Assembly: GCF_024323335.1 (NCBI RefSeq)
Contig: NC_066579.1
Location: forward strand, 129,999,354 to 130,063,353
Length of the DNA stretch: 64,000 nt
Source of the DNA: Lathyrus oleraceus
Lineage: Eukaryota > Streptophyta > Magnoliopsida > Fabales > Fabaceae
Direction: 5' to 3'
Part shown: one piece after another, positions 19,546 to 31,554 of the stretch
How the letters are laid out: each line of letters starts with the position of its first letter
Numbering within the stretch: position 1 is the first letter of the stretch
Program-made: the position numbers and the translations under genes
The notes under the pieces: generated by a model
Told to the model about the DNA's origin: nothing
Databases searched by the model: none
Seen by the model: the letters and a program-made list of their open reading frames with translations, nothing else

Positions 19546-20488
19546 ATATTTGGTTCTGCTAATGCTATTTTACGCTAGGAATTTGCTAAGTCTATGTAGA
19601 CAGAATTTGAGATGAGTCTGATGGGAGAACTTAAGTTCTTTCTATGAATCCAGATTAATCAAAGTCCAGAAAGGACATATATTCATAATAATAAATATAC
19701 AAAGGAACGTATGAAGAAGTTTGACATGTCAGAATGCAAGATAGCAAAAACTCATATGCATCCTACACGTATTCTTGAGAAGATGAGGTAAGCGCTAAGG
19801 TAGAGCAAAATGTATACAGAGGTATGTTAGGTTCTCTCTCTTACATTTAAGTGCTTCTAGACCTGACACTTTATTTAGTGTCTATATATTTTCTCATTTA
19901 CAATCAGATCCTAGTGAATCCCCCTTAACAGCTGTTAAGAGGACCTTCAGGTATCTGGGATTTACTATTAACCTTGGCTTGTGTTATAGAAAATCAAAAG
20001 AGTACATGCTAGTAGGTTATTGTGATGTTGATTACACTGGAGATAGAATTTAAAGAAAAAGAACTTCTGGAAGATGTTAGTTTCTAGGAGACAACTTGAT
20101 TTTATGGTCCAGCAAGAGACAATCAACAATAGCTCTATCAACTACATAAGCTTAATACATTGCAACTTTTGCATGCAACACTTAGATGCTCTGGATGAAA
20201 AGTCGGCTAGAAGATTTTCAAATATATGAGAGTAACATTCATATTCTCTATGATAATACTTATTCTACTTGTTTATCTAAGAATCCCACTTTATATTCTA
20301 GAGCTAAACATGTTGAGATTAAACATAATTGTATACATGACTATGTTCAGAAGAGAATTTTAAAATTTAAATTTATTGATACAAACCATCAATAGACTGA
20401 TATCTTTACAAAACCCTTCGCAGAAGATATATTTGTTTTCGTTATGAAGAATTTAAAAATGGATTTATGTTCAAAATGGAAAAGATGA
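19546..20488 (+). pseudogene. R4 pol, second part: RT C-terminus and RNase H
   Basis: The RT frame resumes in phase with FGSANA and continues EFEMSLMGELKFF, IQINQSPERTYIHNNKYTKERMKKFDMSECK, then RNase H blocks (VGYCDVDYTGD-like around 20020, LSTT..A near 20130, IYESNIHILYDNTYSTCLSKNP, SRAKHVEIKHNCIHDYVQKR from the ORF at 20186) and the usual tail TDIFTKPF...MDLCSKWKR with a stop at 20486-20488. There are many stops, for example TAG and TGA near 19585 and 19600. It belongs to the same gene as 15838-17973. Confidence 0.85.
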
Positions 20489-20948
20489 TTATCTCAGAAT
20501 GTTTAATTTCTCATAATGGTTTAGTGAGACTCTAAGATTTATTGACTCTGAACAATTGAGTCTTTTGAAGTAAGAAGGTTTCATGAGTTCAGAAGTATCC
20601 AGTCAGAACCTCTTTGCTAAAAGTTCTATTTTCTATGGATACTGAACAATTGCTTCATTAATTAGATGTCAATCAGTCTTGGTTAGTGGATTAGTTTTAA
20701 AGACAAGTGTCTTAGAAACTGAAACGCTTCTAACGTATGATTAAAGCATTAGGTGAAGAGATTTCTTGGGAATAAGTAAAATATATCTACGTCTTCCCCT
20801 TGTCAGAATTATATTACTATTCAAGATTTTGTCATGATTGCAAAACCTTTATAAAATACATTTCACACACTTACGCTACTTTTCTTCTACACTTTCTCTC
20901 TTTCAAACCAAAAAAAAATTGCAACCCTAAACCTTGTTCTTCACCATC

Positions 20949-22072
20949 ATGGCTAAATATCAACAACAACAACATCAAGTTACTCAAGAAAAATAATCAA
21001 ATCAACAACAAGAATAGATGAAAGAAGGAAAGAAGGAAATTACTTTTTCTAATCCACTCACGCAGTTAGAAGTTATTTGTGAACTGCTTGTGGATTTTGA
21101 TAATCTCAAGGCTAATGGGTTTGATCTCATAGATGAAGTTAAACTCAAAACCAGGAAGGGTTCTTTTATGTCTAAAAGAACATGTTTATCCCGAATTAGT
21201 GAAGCAATTCTGGATTTTTGATTCAACTAAAAATCTTCAAATTACTTCATTTGTGTTAGGGCATAAGATCACCATCTTTGAGAAGTCAATAACAAAGCTT
21301 CTTGACCATGATGGTTATGGAAATAGACGTTATAAGATGCCTGCCAAGAAGGAAATATTGGATGATATTGCTGGATTTATTTTCTAAGATGGGAAAAACT
21401 CTTCCAATTCCAAGAATTTACACAATCATCTTCGAGTTTGGTTCAAGATTCTTCTAGGCGGTATTCATCACAGGCCCTTAACAAACTCTTATGATCACAT
21501 CAACACTGATCATAAACACATGTTATACTATATTTCATCTGGAGTTAAGATGAACTTACCTTCTATAATTTTCAAGTAGAGAAACAAGAGATTGTACTCC
21601 AAAACCTAGAAAGTGGATACGTCTGGGAAGGTTGATTTCTGATATTTTGTTTGAAAGCAAGCTAGTTCAAACGCTGATGGAAGTACGCCTAACAAAAGAA
21701 GTGAAATTTGATGTTGGAAAGACCTTCAATGGAAGGAATCTGAAGAATATGTCTCTGATCACTACTGTCACTGATCCTTCAGAAACTCTGGACAGTAATA
21801 CAGTTTCCTCCAGAAGAATTCCAATCACTGACCATCCTATCTTCACCAAGGAAGATCCTCAAGAACTTTTAGAATCCTGCATTGTTGATTGTCTAGCAAC
21901 ATGTGTGACTCAAATTGCTTATTATTTTAACGAACTCCCAGATCATGCTCCTGATGTTTACTCACTCAAGAGAAAGAGGAAGTCAAGATCAACTATTGAT
22001 GGACCTTCTGGAACAACAAGGCCCCCATCTAAGATTTCTAGAACTTCTGAGTTTATGTCTTTATCTCATTAA
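20949..22072 (+). pseudogene. R4 extra 3' frame (SIRE env-like region), decayed
   Basis: Downstream of pol an extra gene can be followed in three frames: ATG 20949 (MAKYQQQQHQ), an ORF from 21018 (NPLTQLEVICELL), a shifted frame 21133-21387 (PELVKQFWIF, GHKITIFEKSITKLLDHDGYG), a frame with stops at about 21410-21620 (VWFKILLGGIHHRPLTNSYDHINTDHKHMLYYI is partly visible there), and an open C-terminal part from 21632 to 22072 ending in a basic RKRKSRS patch. This order matches what I remember of the second gene of legume SIRE elements, often called env-like. I see no clear signal peptide or membrane anchor in this copy. Its role is unproven even in intact members, and this copy is dead. Confidence 0.68.
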
Positions 22073-22251
22073 AAGTGGTGCATTCTTGAATATTTTATTT
22101 TTAATTTAAAAGTACGTTATTTTTCACCTATGTTTTCTTGCCAAACGAGGTGAATATGTTTCCCTGATATATATATAGCTTTAACTTGTAACATTCAATT
22201 TCATTTGTCTAAACAACACAAAAAGAACCCTAACGAAGAGCCCTAAACAAC

Positions 22252-22308
22252 GAGAGCCATAAACACATACCATCTTCAATACGAAGATGCTATGTGTTTA
22301 GGGCTCTC
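22252..22308. other. Long hairpin: 26-bp stem, 5-nt loop
   Basis: Left arm 22252-22277 (GAGAGCCATAAACACATACC...) pairs with right arm 22283-22308 (GAAGATGCTATGTGTTTAGG...) with two mismatches and loop AATAC. A partial copy of the left arm (AGAGCCCTAAACAA) lies just upstream at 22238-22251. It is located after the end of R4. It could be the core of a small MITE or a folded RNA; no flanking TSD was recognised. Confidence 0.75.
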
Positions 22309-22394
22309 TTTTCTTCTTCAGATATCCAAATCAACTTCTTTTACTTCTTCTTCTGAGATTTGGTACATCAAACATCACCACTAATATTTTTGTC

Positions 22395-22660
22395 ATATTT
22401 TTCATGTTGTTATTTTTGTTGTTGTTGTTGTTGAGATCTGAAACCCTAGATTTTTTGTTGTTGTTTTTGTTTTTGTTATTGATGTTATTTTTGTCGATTT
22501 TTATTGTTCTTGTTGTTGAGACCCTAAACCCTAGAGGTTGTTTATTGACATTGTTGTTATTGATATCGTTCTTGTTTATGGACATTGTTGTTCTTGATAT
22601 TGTGTCTGATGTTGTTGTTGTTTTTGTTTTTGATATTGATATTGATATTATGTTTTTTGT
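22395..22660 (+). repeat. GTT-rich low-complexity tract
   Basis: Runs of TTG/TTGTT units with interspersed GATATT. The leucine/valine-rich plus ORF at 22404-22754 and the asparagine-rich minus ORF at 22331-22789 are artefacts of this composition. Confidence 0.85.
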
Positions 22661-23482
22661 GATTCTTTGTGCAACTCCCATCTTGTTCAGTCTAGTTGAG
22701 TTTATTAATCTAATGTCGATTGTTTGTTTCACTAACCCTTCTTTGAACATATAACCTAGTAAATTGATTTTAGAAATAATCATATGCAAAATTATGTTGT
22801 ATCTGAAACTTATCTTACACTTGTTAATGATTTTCTAGCATTCTGCAACTCATCGTTCATCTCACGTTGTTTTATTGTTAAAATCTCTCTAATACTTCTA
22901 GTTTTTGTTCAACTTTCTTCCATATTTATTTATTTTTCAAAACATCAAATTTTATGCTTTCAAGAATGAATTAGTAGAAAAAGAAGTGTTGAATAAATAA
23001 CTTGAAATATTTGAGAGATTTTAACCATAAAACAGCGTGAGAAGAATGATGAGTTGCAAAATGCTTCAAAATTATAATCAATGTAAGTTGTTATTCAAAT
23101 ATAACACAATTGTTCATATAATTATTTTCCTAACCAATTTTTAGAAATTATATGTTCAGTATATGGTTTAGTGAAATGAGCAATTCACATTAGATTTAAT
23201 AAACTTAAAAATTATTTTACCCCTCGGTTTTATGAGATAACCGAGGTAAAAATATGATATATCAGTCGACGAAATTACAAAATCGATGGGACATGTGTTT
23301 TTTCCATTTTATAATTCCAAAAAGGTCTCCTTAGGTATCGAAAACATGACATTTTCATAGATCCGTCAGTTTTTTAAAAATTCAGAGATAAAGTTTTCAC
23401 TTTTCATGACATCATTCGTTACTTCACATTTGTAATCGAGATTAAATACATTTGACATGCGAGATTAAATGTGTTTTTTTAG
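22661..23482. other. AT-rich non-coding interval
   Basis: There is no supported gene. A small hairpin is present at about 23215-23256, where TTTTACCCCTCGGTT faces AACCGAGGTAAAA across TTATGAGAT. CCTCGGTT/AACCGAGG pairs of this kind are common in plant DNA transposon remnants. Confidence 0.5.
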
Positions 23483-24052
23483 TAGGGATGACAATTTGAC
23501 TCATCCCCAATGGGCATCCACAAATTTACCCACAACGGGTAGGGTAAAAACCTGTAAAAATGGGTATGGGCATGGGCTCGGATAATTACTCATAGAAAAA
23601 CGGGAACGGGTGCGGGTATGGGCACCTTGGTACCCAGCCCGCCCCATACCCGCACACTATATATTTATGTATTTTTATTTATATTTATATATTTTAGTTT
23701 ATATTATTATATAAAAATATATGTCTATTAATTATAAAACGTACATCAATGTTAAGTCATTACATATTTAATATAAGTGTTCGTTTATTTCAACAATAAA
23801 TTGTTTGAAATTTTTTTAATGTTTTTAAACACTCAAAATTATATGATTTTTTATAATTGATCTATTTATTTTTTAATAGGAATGCGGGTCACGGGTACGG
23901 GTATGAGTACTTACATACCCATAGGGCACGGATACGGGTGCTAACTTTGGCACCCAAGCGGGTATGAGCTCGGACACGGGGATTATTTCAAATCACGGGT
24001 ATGAGGATGCATATTATAGTATCTTGCACAAATTCTGTCCATTATCATCCAT
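23483..24052. mobile_element. Probable non-autonomous DNA transposon with CGGGTA-rich ends
   Basis: The left tip TAGGGATGACAATTTGAC (23483-23500) matches the reverse complement of the right tip at 24035-24052 (TATGGATGATAATGGACA) in 14 of 18 bases. Both ends inside the tips are full of GGGTA/TACCC words (23530-23650 and 23883-24005) around an AT-rich middle. This pattern resembles hAT-like non-autonomous elements. No 8-bp target duplication could be recognised, so borders and class are tentative. Confidence 0.4.
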
Positions 24053-26977
24053 AAATATATGTATCACATATTCTTTTTTAATATATGATCTTTATTTATT
24101 AAAAAGAAATAGAAACGAACTCGAAACAAATTTAGAATGCAAAACCTAGAGGTTATAGATAAAACCCAATTTTAAGTTTTTTTTAGATTCCTTATCATAT
24201 TATATACCTAATGTATTAAACACGTATTTTTTCACAGTATCTTATGTTGTTGCATTAATTTTTATCCATTATTCATATGCACATATAAAGAGTCTAATAT
24301 CACAAGTATTAACTAAAGGACTAGCATTAGGATGAGGTGACGCATAAGCCTATATAGAAGTTATAAAAAGCTTTATTACTTTTACAATATGGAGCATCAA
24401 TTGACACTAGTGAAAGAAATATAGAATCTATAGTCACCATGGACTCTATTTAATTAACTTGAAATGCATGGAAGCACTTAGCTATATTAATAAGGTAAAA
24501 AGCAAAATAACTTAGCTAAACCAAGCTGTCATCCACAATGGTGTATTAATTATGGAGTTTAAGTATTCTCTTTTTTTGGCATCTAAGTTTAACTACTCTT
24601 TTTTCTTTACATTGCTTGTAGTTTTTTAGATTTTTTTTTAAAAGAAAAACAATAATTTTATTAATTCTGATATTATTATTTCTTCTTTTATTGTAATATT
24701 TTTAATTATTTATTGTATCATTACTTATTTTTTTCTATAATAAATAAACAACAGTATTATTGAAAAATAATTAATATTATATTAAAATATCAAATTATAA
24801 GCAAATATAAATAAAAAATTTCTACAAATACGATAAATAATAAAGAATAGAGAGAATACTTTCACCGTTTTTAACTGTATGATTAATTTTTATTTTCAAT
24901 ACAATAGTTTTATTTTTTAAATAAACAAAGATGTAAGTTATATTACTTATAATTTTTTAATCTAATATTTTTCAATTTATAATATTAAATGTGACTATCT
25001 CAATACATGCAAATAATACTTTAATAAATTTATTTATTTATGTTTTATTTTATTTTAAGATAGATGGATTGATCAATTATGTAAGTTACCTTGATATTAA
25101 TACTCTTTTTAAGTGTCTTATTTAAATCACAGAGTGACTCTTAAATATAATTAATTGAAATTATTTTAATAATGAGATTAAAATATTTTATTAATTGTGA
25201 CTAATAAAATAGTTAAATACAATAAAAGCTAATGTAAAAATATAATAATAAAAGAGAAAATTTTATAATAATATTTTAAATTAATAAACAAAAAATTTAA
25301 AGATAAAACTTGCACATAAATAAAATATGGAGAAAATGTTTTCATATAATCGCTCACCAATATAAAGTAAAATATATTGATTTGAGAGTGATGTAAAAAG
25401 TATAAATTAGAATTCAATTAAAAAACACTATTAATGTATTATATAAAATTAAAATATATAATTTATTTTAAGATTAAATATATTTTTGTCCATATAAATA
25501 AATTGTAATCTTTTTACTTTCTTAAAAAAATTTATTAAGAAATAGTCATTCTCCATCTAAATTTTATAGAAATTAACATGACACAATATATAAATGATTT
25601 TTGATGATTCAAGATACAGATAAGAGTTCTAGTATGGCAAAGACTCTTACCTGATACATCGCGTCATTTAAATCTACATCGTATTTAATCCATAAATACT
25701 AGTCAATTTGTGATCCGTATAAATAATATAATAGTCAATGTGTAATTAAATTTATTAATTCATAGATAAAATTTTGTGATATGCAAAATTTTTAAAAGAT
25801 TAAAATTAAATTACATTATGGTATATTTAGGAGAATTTTGACATATTTAACCTTTTATTTTAAAACAAAATAATTTTACAAATAATTCAGATTCGAGTAT
25901 TTATTTTTATGAGAGGGATGCATGCAATATTTACCTAGAAGACTTGAGCTGCCTAAAAAGGTGAGCACTTATAGTTTGTGTGACAAATGGTAATTAAATT
26001 CGTTGAAGAACTTTTGATAGTAAACATTGAATTATGAAGGGGTATATTAATAATTTAACATGATAAAATATAATTTATGAGGGTGGGGCTCTAGGGTTGC
26101 GGCAGGGGATCTTGAATGATATGGTATATGAAAAGACAAAAGAAGGGTCCCGTGATGAATAAAAATGGTAAAAATAGAAAACATAAATGTGAGTGCTTGT
26201 TGTATTTTTGTGGTGTGTGTGAGTGGATCCAACACACTCATATTGGCTGCAGAAAGGACAATGGGGACACAAACTTAAATTTTCTTTGATCTTTGCCAGC
26301 TCTAGTATTGCAATGGTCCAGCATTGTATTAATGAACCTATTAAATGAGTAACTATTACACATGTCAATGTTATCAAAGTCCCACATGGTTGCTATTTCT
26401 TAATATTAAATGAGGATGACTAGTGAATCAATTACATAAACTTTTCACATTGGATTGCCTTGCAAGTTTATCACTTACTAGTTGTATGTAGTATTAATAG
26501 TATTCTCTTTTTCAAAATAATTTAATTTTTTTTTAAATAAAGTTAAAATGACAATCATTTTAATCTTCAACTCAACATTAATTAATTTTTATTTTTATTT
26601 TAAATATAAACACCTACTTCATTAAAAATGTGTCTTTACATGTAAGCTATATTCGGTGCGTAATATAAACACTTACTTCATTAAAAATGTGTCTTTACAT
26701 ATAAGCTCATTTTTAAAATACTAGATATCTCATTTTTTATTTTCTAAAAAAATCTCAAATTAATATTTTTAAGATATATTTGGTGTGTAAGATTAAATGA
26801 TATTGTAGGTAAATCTTAAAAGTTTCGTCTTCTCTCTTTTATTAATTTACTTTTTAAAATTTGAATAATTGATCAACTAAATCAGTTAATTTGATAGAAA
26901 AATAATACTTAATTTATAATAAGTTTGAAATATCTCTTGCATTTGCTTAATGTAGTTTTGTTTATAAAAAAAATCAA
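24053..26977. other. AT-rich intergenic interval without a recognisable gene
   Basis: About 2.9 kb with no ORF above 100 codons that resembles a protein. The 100-codon minus ORF at 26075-26377 has no domain and an odd composition. It holds poly-A/T runs and short direct repeats, including the 59-bp duplication listed separately. This is the longest stretch of the window without an obvious transposon and the best candidate for ancestral intergenic DNA, though it may be old unrecognised elements. Confidence 0.55.
26604..26710. repeat. 59-bp tandem duplication
   Basis: ATATAAACACCTACTTCATT at 26604 recurs at 26663 with one base changed, and the match continues through ATTAAAAATGTGTCTTTACAT. The period is 59 bp, two copies. 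A third, weaker echo (TATTTGGTGTGTAAGATTAA) starts near 26769. Confidence 0.75.
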
Positions 26978-28479
26978 TTGGGTTTTGCAAGACATCTTTG
27001 TCTTATAAGGAACCTTGAGAATTATGTCTTTAATTTTGCTCAAGGGTTCCATCTTTTTACTCAATCCTCCTCATCTCCTATTGAGATTGAGTTGGTAGTG
27101 GTCCTTAGTGATGGAGATAAAAGTTTGGGTCTGGTAGATTTCAATTTCTCATTCTTCAAGAAGTTTTGCCACCTACTTATGGATGATGTGGGGATAACGT
27201 TGACCAAATCCTAAGTACAACTTTCTTTCCTCGCATCTTTCTGTTTTACTTTGTCACCCTCATTCCTAAAATTGATTCTCCAACTACATTAGGGGATTTT
27301 AGTCATATCTTATTGATCATATCCCTTTATAAGCTGGTGGATAAAATTATGGAAAATAAATTGGCCTTGATTATGGATAAACTTATCTCTCCTAAGTAAT
27401 CTGCCTTTAATATAGGCATACAATTGCTGGATAGAGTAGTGGCGGTGAAGGAGCCTATAGGCCTGACTAAGAAGAATAAGAAGGACTGTCTTATTTTTGA
27501 AAAAGATTATGATTGTGTTAGTAGGGGCTTCGTTGAGAATATGTTGAGGCGTTTTTTAGTTTGATAATCAATTGTGTATATGGGTGTGTGCTTGTATGTT
27601 TGTTGGTAACCTTGTCGTCCTTGTCAATAGTAGTCCCAGGAAAGGTGACCCATTTTCTCCCTTTTTTTTGTTTCTTATGGTGGTTGAGGGTTTGAGTGAT
27701 TTTTTTGGTAAGGAGGTTTCCCTTGGTATCTTTTCGGGTTTTAATGTTGCATCCTCTAATCTTGTTGTTTCTCATTTACAATATGTCGATGATACACCTA
27801 TTTAGGATATGTAGATGTTAAGAATCAGTGGGCTATTAAATCAATCACTTAGGGTTTTGTATTATCTTTTGACCTTCAAGTAAACTTCTCTAAAAGTAAG
27901 ATGATAGGTATTAATGTCACCCATTGTTTTATGCGTTTGCTTGAGGGTTTCTTGCTTTCTAAAAAGGAGCTCTTGCCTTTCAAGTTTATCATCCTTTTTA
28001 TAGGAGCGTCCTTTTAAGTTTATGTCTAGAAAGATTAATTTGTGGAGTAACAAGTATGTTCATTTTGGCGGGAAAGTGGTCCTAACCAACTTTTTCTTAA
28101 TGGTATCCCCATTTTTCTTTTTTATTTCCTTAAAAAGATGTCATTTAAGGTTTGGAAGTTGACTATGAAATTTCACATAAGGTTTCCCAAGGGAGTGTTA
28201 AAGGTTTCTAAAAAATTTATTGGGTTCGTTGGTTTGAGATCTATGAACTTAAGAGTCAATGAGGGATGAATGTTATAGCTCTTCGTCTTGCCAACCTGTC
28301 ACATCTTAGAAAATTCAGGTGAAGGTTGATCCCTAAGGATTATAGTTTATAGTGTGTCATTTTAGTGGCAATATATGATCTTCTTATTGTATCTTCCACC
28401 GATAGGCGAAATCCATAGATTTCAAAGGAACCTAGTTCTGGTGGAAAATTATTTCCATTCTTGAGTCGAATCCTTAGGT
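26978..28479 (+). pseudogene. R6: L1-type LINE reverse transcriptase remnant
   Basis: Decayed ORF2 of a plant L1-lineage LINE. Recognisable blocks in order: SDGDKSLGLVDFNFSFFKKF (26978-27214); a stretch with stops covering the LIPK...FRPISL region at about 27230-27350; AFDKAYD-like FEKDYD near 27495; the open 27572-27805 piece with NSSPRKGDPFSPFFLFLMVVEGL and SHLQYVDDTPI, where YVDD is the catalytic box; then SGGKVVLTNFFL...-type sequence to 28150 and SGGKLFP near 28440. There are many stops and frameshifts, and no 5' part or poly-A tail, because R7 begins at 28480. It would have encoded the target-primed RT; it is not functional. Confidence 0.85.
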
Positions 28480-29672
28480 TATAACACCCCCAAATTTGAT
28501 TAATTTATTTAATCAAATTATTCATATTTTTATTTAATTAATTATTATGTGGTGTGCTTTTAATTTGATATATATTGGGTTGTATGTGTATCTGGTATAT
28601 GGTGGGGTGTAGTAATAGCATTGTTGGGGTGGTAGAAGGATTATAAGGATTAAAATAATTAAATTAATTAGAAATAATTAGAATTGATAATTGTTTTAAT
28701 TAATTAATTAAACTAAATAAGAAAAGAGTTTTTGGGGTGGAAAATAGAAAATAAGAGGAAATAAGGGAAGAGGTGAACATTTTAAAAATGAGTTTGGCTT
28801 TAGTTTGATTAACAAAAGATTAAATTAGGTTTTAGGGATAAATATAGGTTAGTAGAACTTATGAAGAGTTAGTACGTGAAATATGATTTTTTGGGGAAAA
28901 AAGAGGCTAGGGCTTGAAGAGGGAAGAACAAACCATCAACCTAATTCAGAACTTTGCTATAAATCTTAGGTAAGGGGGGAATGACTTCTATATGAGTGTT
29001 TTGCATGAAAGGGTAGAGAAGAGATACCCTTATTCTCTTTAGGGTTTGTATGAACTTTATCATGACATGTTGTTGTATTATATTTTGAAAATTGATAATT
29101 GAAAGTGTGATTATCTAATTTTCATGACTAACTTCATGTGCATATTATTATGTTTATGTGCATGTGTTTATATACCATTATTCGAATTTTTGAAGGTTTG
29201 AATATAATATGAAATTCATGAGATAGATGAATGATTTATATAAAACGGTGATTTAACATGTTATAATGATATTATTTTGTATGGTTTAATTTTTTGCGCG
29301 TGTTGAGATTATTAGGAGCCAAAAATTGGAGTTCAAGAGGACTCACATGGCTGAAATCGTCTTTATGCCTTCTGGTGCAGGGTGACGAGCGTCACCCAGA
29401 TGACGGGTTACCCGTCATGCACCTTAATACACTGGCGGGTGTCAGCGCTACGAAGGGGAGACTGTCATGGTCTCCGGAATTGGTTTTCCAAGACGGTCGG
29501 CAGTTTGATGATAGTCTGAGGGTTTTACAGGATGACGGGTTGCACGTCATGTTGTAAGAATGGGCGTTCTTGTACCCTTTGATGTAGTTTGAGTTGTCGG
29601 TTTAGATTTTCGATGTGGTTCCGCTGTTTGGGTGATAAATGGCTAATGTTTGGCCTTGTCGGCGTTGTTAAC
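28480..29672 (+). repeat. R7: chromovirus-like LTR, left part, split by R8
   Basis: It starts TATAACACCCCC at 28480, probably a mutated TGTAACACCCC like that of R8, and runs to the R8 target site. It contains palindromes GGTGACGAGCGTCACC (29381-29396) and ATGACGGGTTACCCGTCAT (29400-29418). The ORF at 29294-29557 has no protein-family features. The other half is at 37719-38560. Confidence 0.6.
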
Positions 29673-31440
29673 TGTAACACCCCGAATAAAATAAGAGAAT
29701 TATTTAAATTAAGTTAATAATATATTTATTAATTTAATTAAATAAATTGAATTATTGGATTATTATTTTTATTATTATTATTTGGAATAATAATTAGTGG
29801 AAAATATATAAGTTGGAATAAGAGAAAAGGGTTTTCATTTTTTGGTAAAGAGTTTTCACGTAAAACAGAGAAGCGGCTGAAAAGTGGAAAGTGGAGAAAG
29901 GGCAAAGAGGAAGAGCTAGAGAGCAAAGGTTGAAGAACGGAAAAGCTTGAAGCTTAGAGATTGCCGGATTATCTCAGGTAAGGGGGGTTTATCGTCGTTT
30001 AATGGGTATTATAGATTAACATGTCATGGGCAGTGATAAACCGTTGAAGTGACCCTAATTGGGATGTTGAATGCTGAAATATTGTGATGAATAAGTTGTA
30101 TTAAAGCTGTAATTGAGTCCGTAATTGTGTGAGTCGTGTTCCCCCGAACGTATAGCTTTTTACGGAAATTGAATCGGAGGTCCGGAAGTCCTCCAACGGC
30201 GGAAAATGCGGAGAACTCTGCATTCTGCCTTGTGTTAGCGCAGGAACTGCTGTTTTGTCTGCGTTAACCGGTTAACCCAGGGCGTTAACCGGTTAACACT
30301 GTTATATTTTGTGGAAATGTGCTGTTTTACCTGCGTTAACCGGTTAACCCAGGGCGTTAACCGGTTAACACTGTTGCGTTCTGCCAGAAAGTGTGTTTTG
30401 TCCTGCGTTAACCGGTTAACCCAGGGCGTTAACCGGTTAACACTATTGGAAATTAGAAAAAATTGATATTTTAATGTTGTGAACCTAATTGGTGATTGGC
30501 CTATTATAGTTAATTGTGATGAGTAATTTTGTTGGATTTATGTTATGAAGTGTTGATACAAGTATGTTGCTGAGTTGTTCCGTGTACGGAAAGTTGTTGA
30601 AAATACTGAGTTGTAGGCTTGGTGAGCCAAAGTTGATTATAAGTTGATGTTGTTGAAAACATTGTCGTATTGCTATTATTATTATGTTGTCGACAGTTTA
30701 AAGTCGTGTATGCCATGTACATTCATATGCATTAAGTCGGAGCTTTGCTCACACCACGTTGGCCTGGATTGGCAAATTTTAAGTTGAAAGTTGAAGGCTT
30801 ATGCCTTGATGCCCAATAAACTGGCAATGATTTTAAGTTGGGAGTTTTACTCCGAATGGTACCACATGCATGACGAGTCGAGTCTCATTAGAGTTGCATT
30901 GTGTTGGCTTGTTGTATGGATATTTAATTTAATTGAGGAGTGGAATTGTGTTGATATTAAGTATGATGTTTGAGTTGATGTGCCGTTACTGGATGTATGT
31001 TACGATTAGGGTGATGAAATGTGTGAATTTACTTAGCATTACATGATGATTTATAATGCTTATTATATCGATTGAGGAACTCACCCTTACAACTATTTTT
31101 CAGGTAACGAGCGGTGATTGAGTAGAAGCTAGTGCTTGGAGTCTAGTGTAGTCTACTTAGAGGGTCGTGCTCTGATAGATGTAACATCGGGACGGGATGT
31201 TTTAATTGTTTTATTGTTGGTTGTTGAACCTGTTTACCTGTAATATGTTATATGTTTTGAATGGTTAGTTGATTTCTATCCGCTGCGAATTATGCAAGAA
31301 AATGTTATTTTGATTAAATAGAGAGCATGACAGTTATTATGGTGTGAAGTAGTTGTGTGACACCCTTGGTGCATAATTACTCTGATATATATATTTGTTG
31401 TTTTTATTTAATAATTGGGGTATTTTAGAAGGGTGTTACA
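29673..31440 (+). repeat. R8 5' LTR (1768 bp)
   Basis: It begins TGTAACACCCCG and ends GGGTGTTACA, an inverted TGTAACAC/GTGTTACA tip. It contains the six-palindrome array at 30263-30441. The 60-codon ORF at 30791-30973 is repeated in the 3' LTR only because the LTRs are copies; I do not consider it a gene. Confidence 0.95.
30263..30441 (+). repeat. Six GTTAACCGGTTAAC palindromes in three 72-bp units
   Basis: The perfect 14-bp palindrome GTTAACCGGTTAAC starts at 30263, 30284, 30335, 30356, 30407 and 30428. It occurs as pairs 21 bp apart, the pairs repeating every 72 bp exactly. The same array is in the 3' LTR at 36539-36717. A weak TATA-like CTATTATAGT follows at 30501-30510. Confidence 0.95.
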
Positions 31441-31444
31441 TTAG

Positions 31445-31457
31445 TGGTATCAGAGCA
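31445..31457 (+). promoter_or_regulatory. R8 primer binding site, initiator tRNA-Met type
   Basis: TGGTATCAGAGCA four bases after the LTR end is a perfect match to the usual tRNA-iMet-complementary site of chromoviruses. Confidence 0.92.
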
Positions 31458-31554
31458 GGTCGGTCTGTCCGGCCAGTTGTCGTGTCGTTACTGTCTAACA
31501 ATTGTGTATTGTTACTAATCTAACTTTTAAGTTGTGTTGTATTGATAAGTTGAA

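Larger units (their letters stand above)
13835..22155 (+). mobile_element. R4: SIRE/Maximus-type Ty1/copia element, degenerate, with env-like 3' frame
   Basis: On the plus strand the order is a 5' LTR remnant (to 14086), PBS, gag, pol with protease, integrase, RT and RNase H, then a long decayed extra frame, ending near a degenerate polypurine tract (TTGCCAAACGAGGTGAATATG, about 22139-22159). All parts carry stops or frameshifts. RT is split by the solo LTR R5. The left part of the 5' LTR is missing where R3 begins, which suggests R3 inserted into it. No matching 3' LTR could be recognised after 22155. The extra 3' frame is the trait that marks SIRE-lineage elements. Confidence 0.8.

Noticed and set aside
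22331..22789. Asparagine-rich minus ORF and leucine-rich plus ORF
   Set aside because: Produced by GTT/AAC low-complexity repeats; not gene-like.
26075..26377. 100-codon minus ORF in the AT-rich interval
   Set aside because: No recognisable domain, no start context or neighbouring signals; chance frame cannot be excluded.
30791..30973. 60-codon ORF present identically at 30791 and 37067
   Set aside because: Identity only reflects the two copies of the R8 LTR; no evidence of coding.
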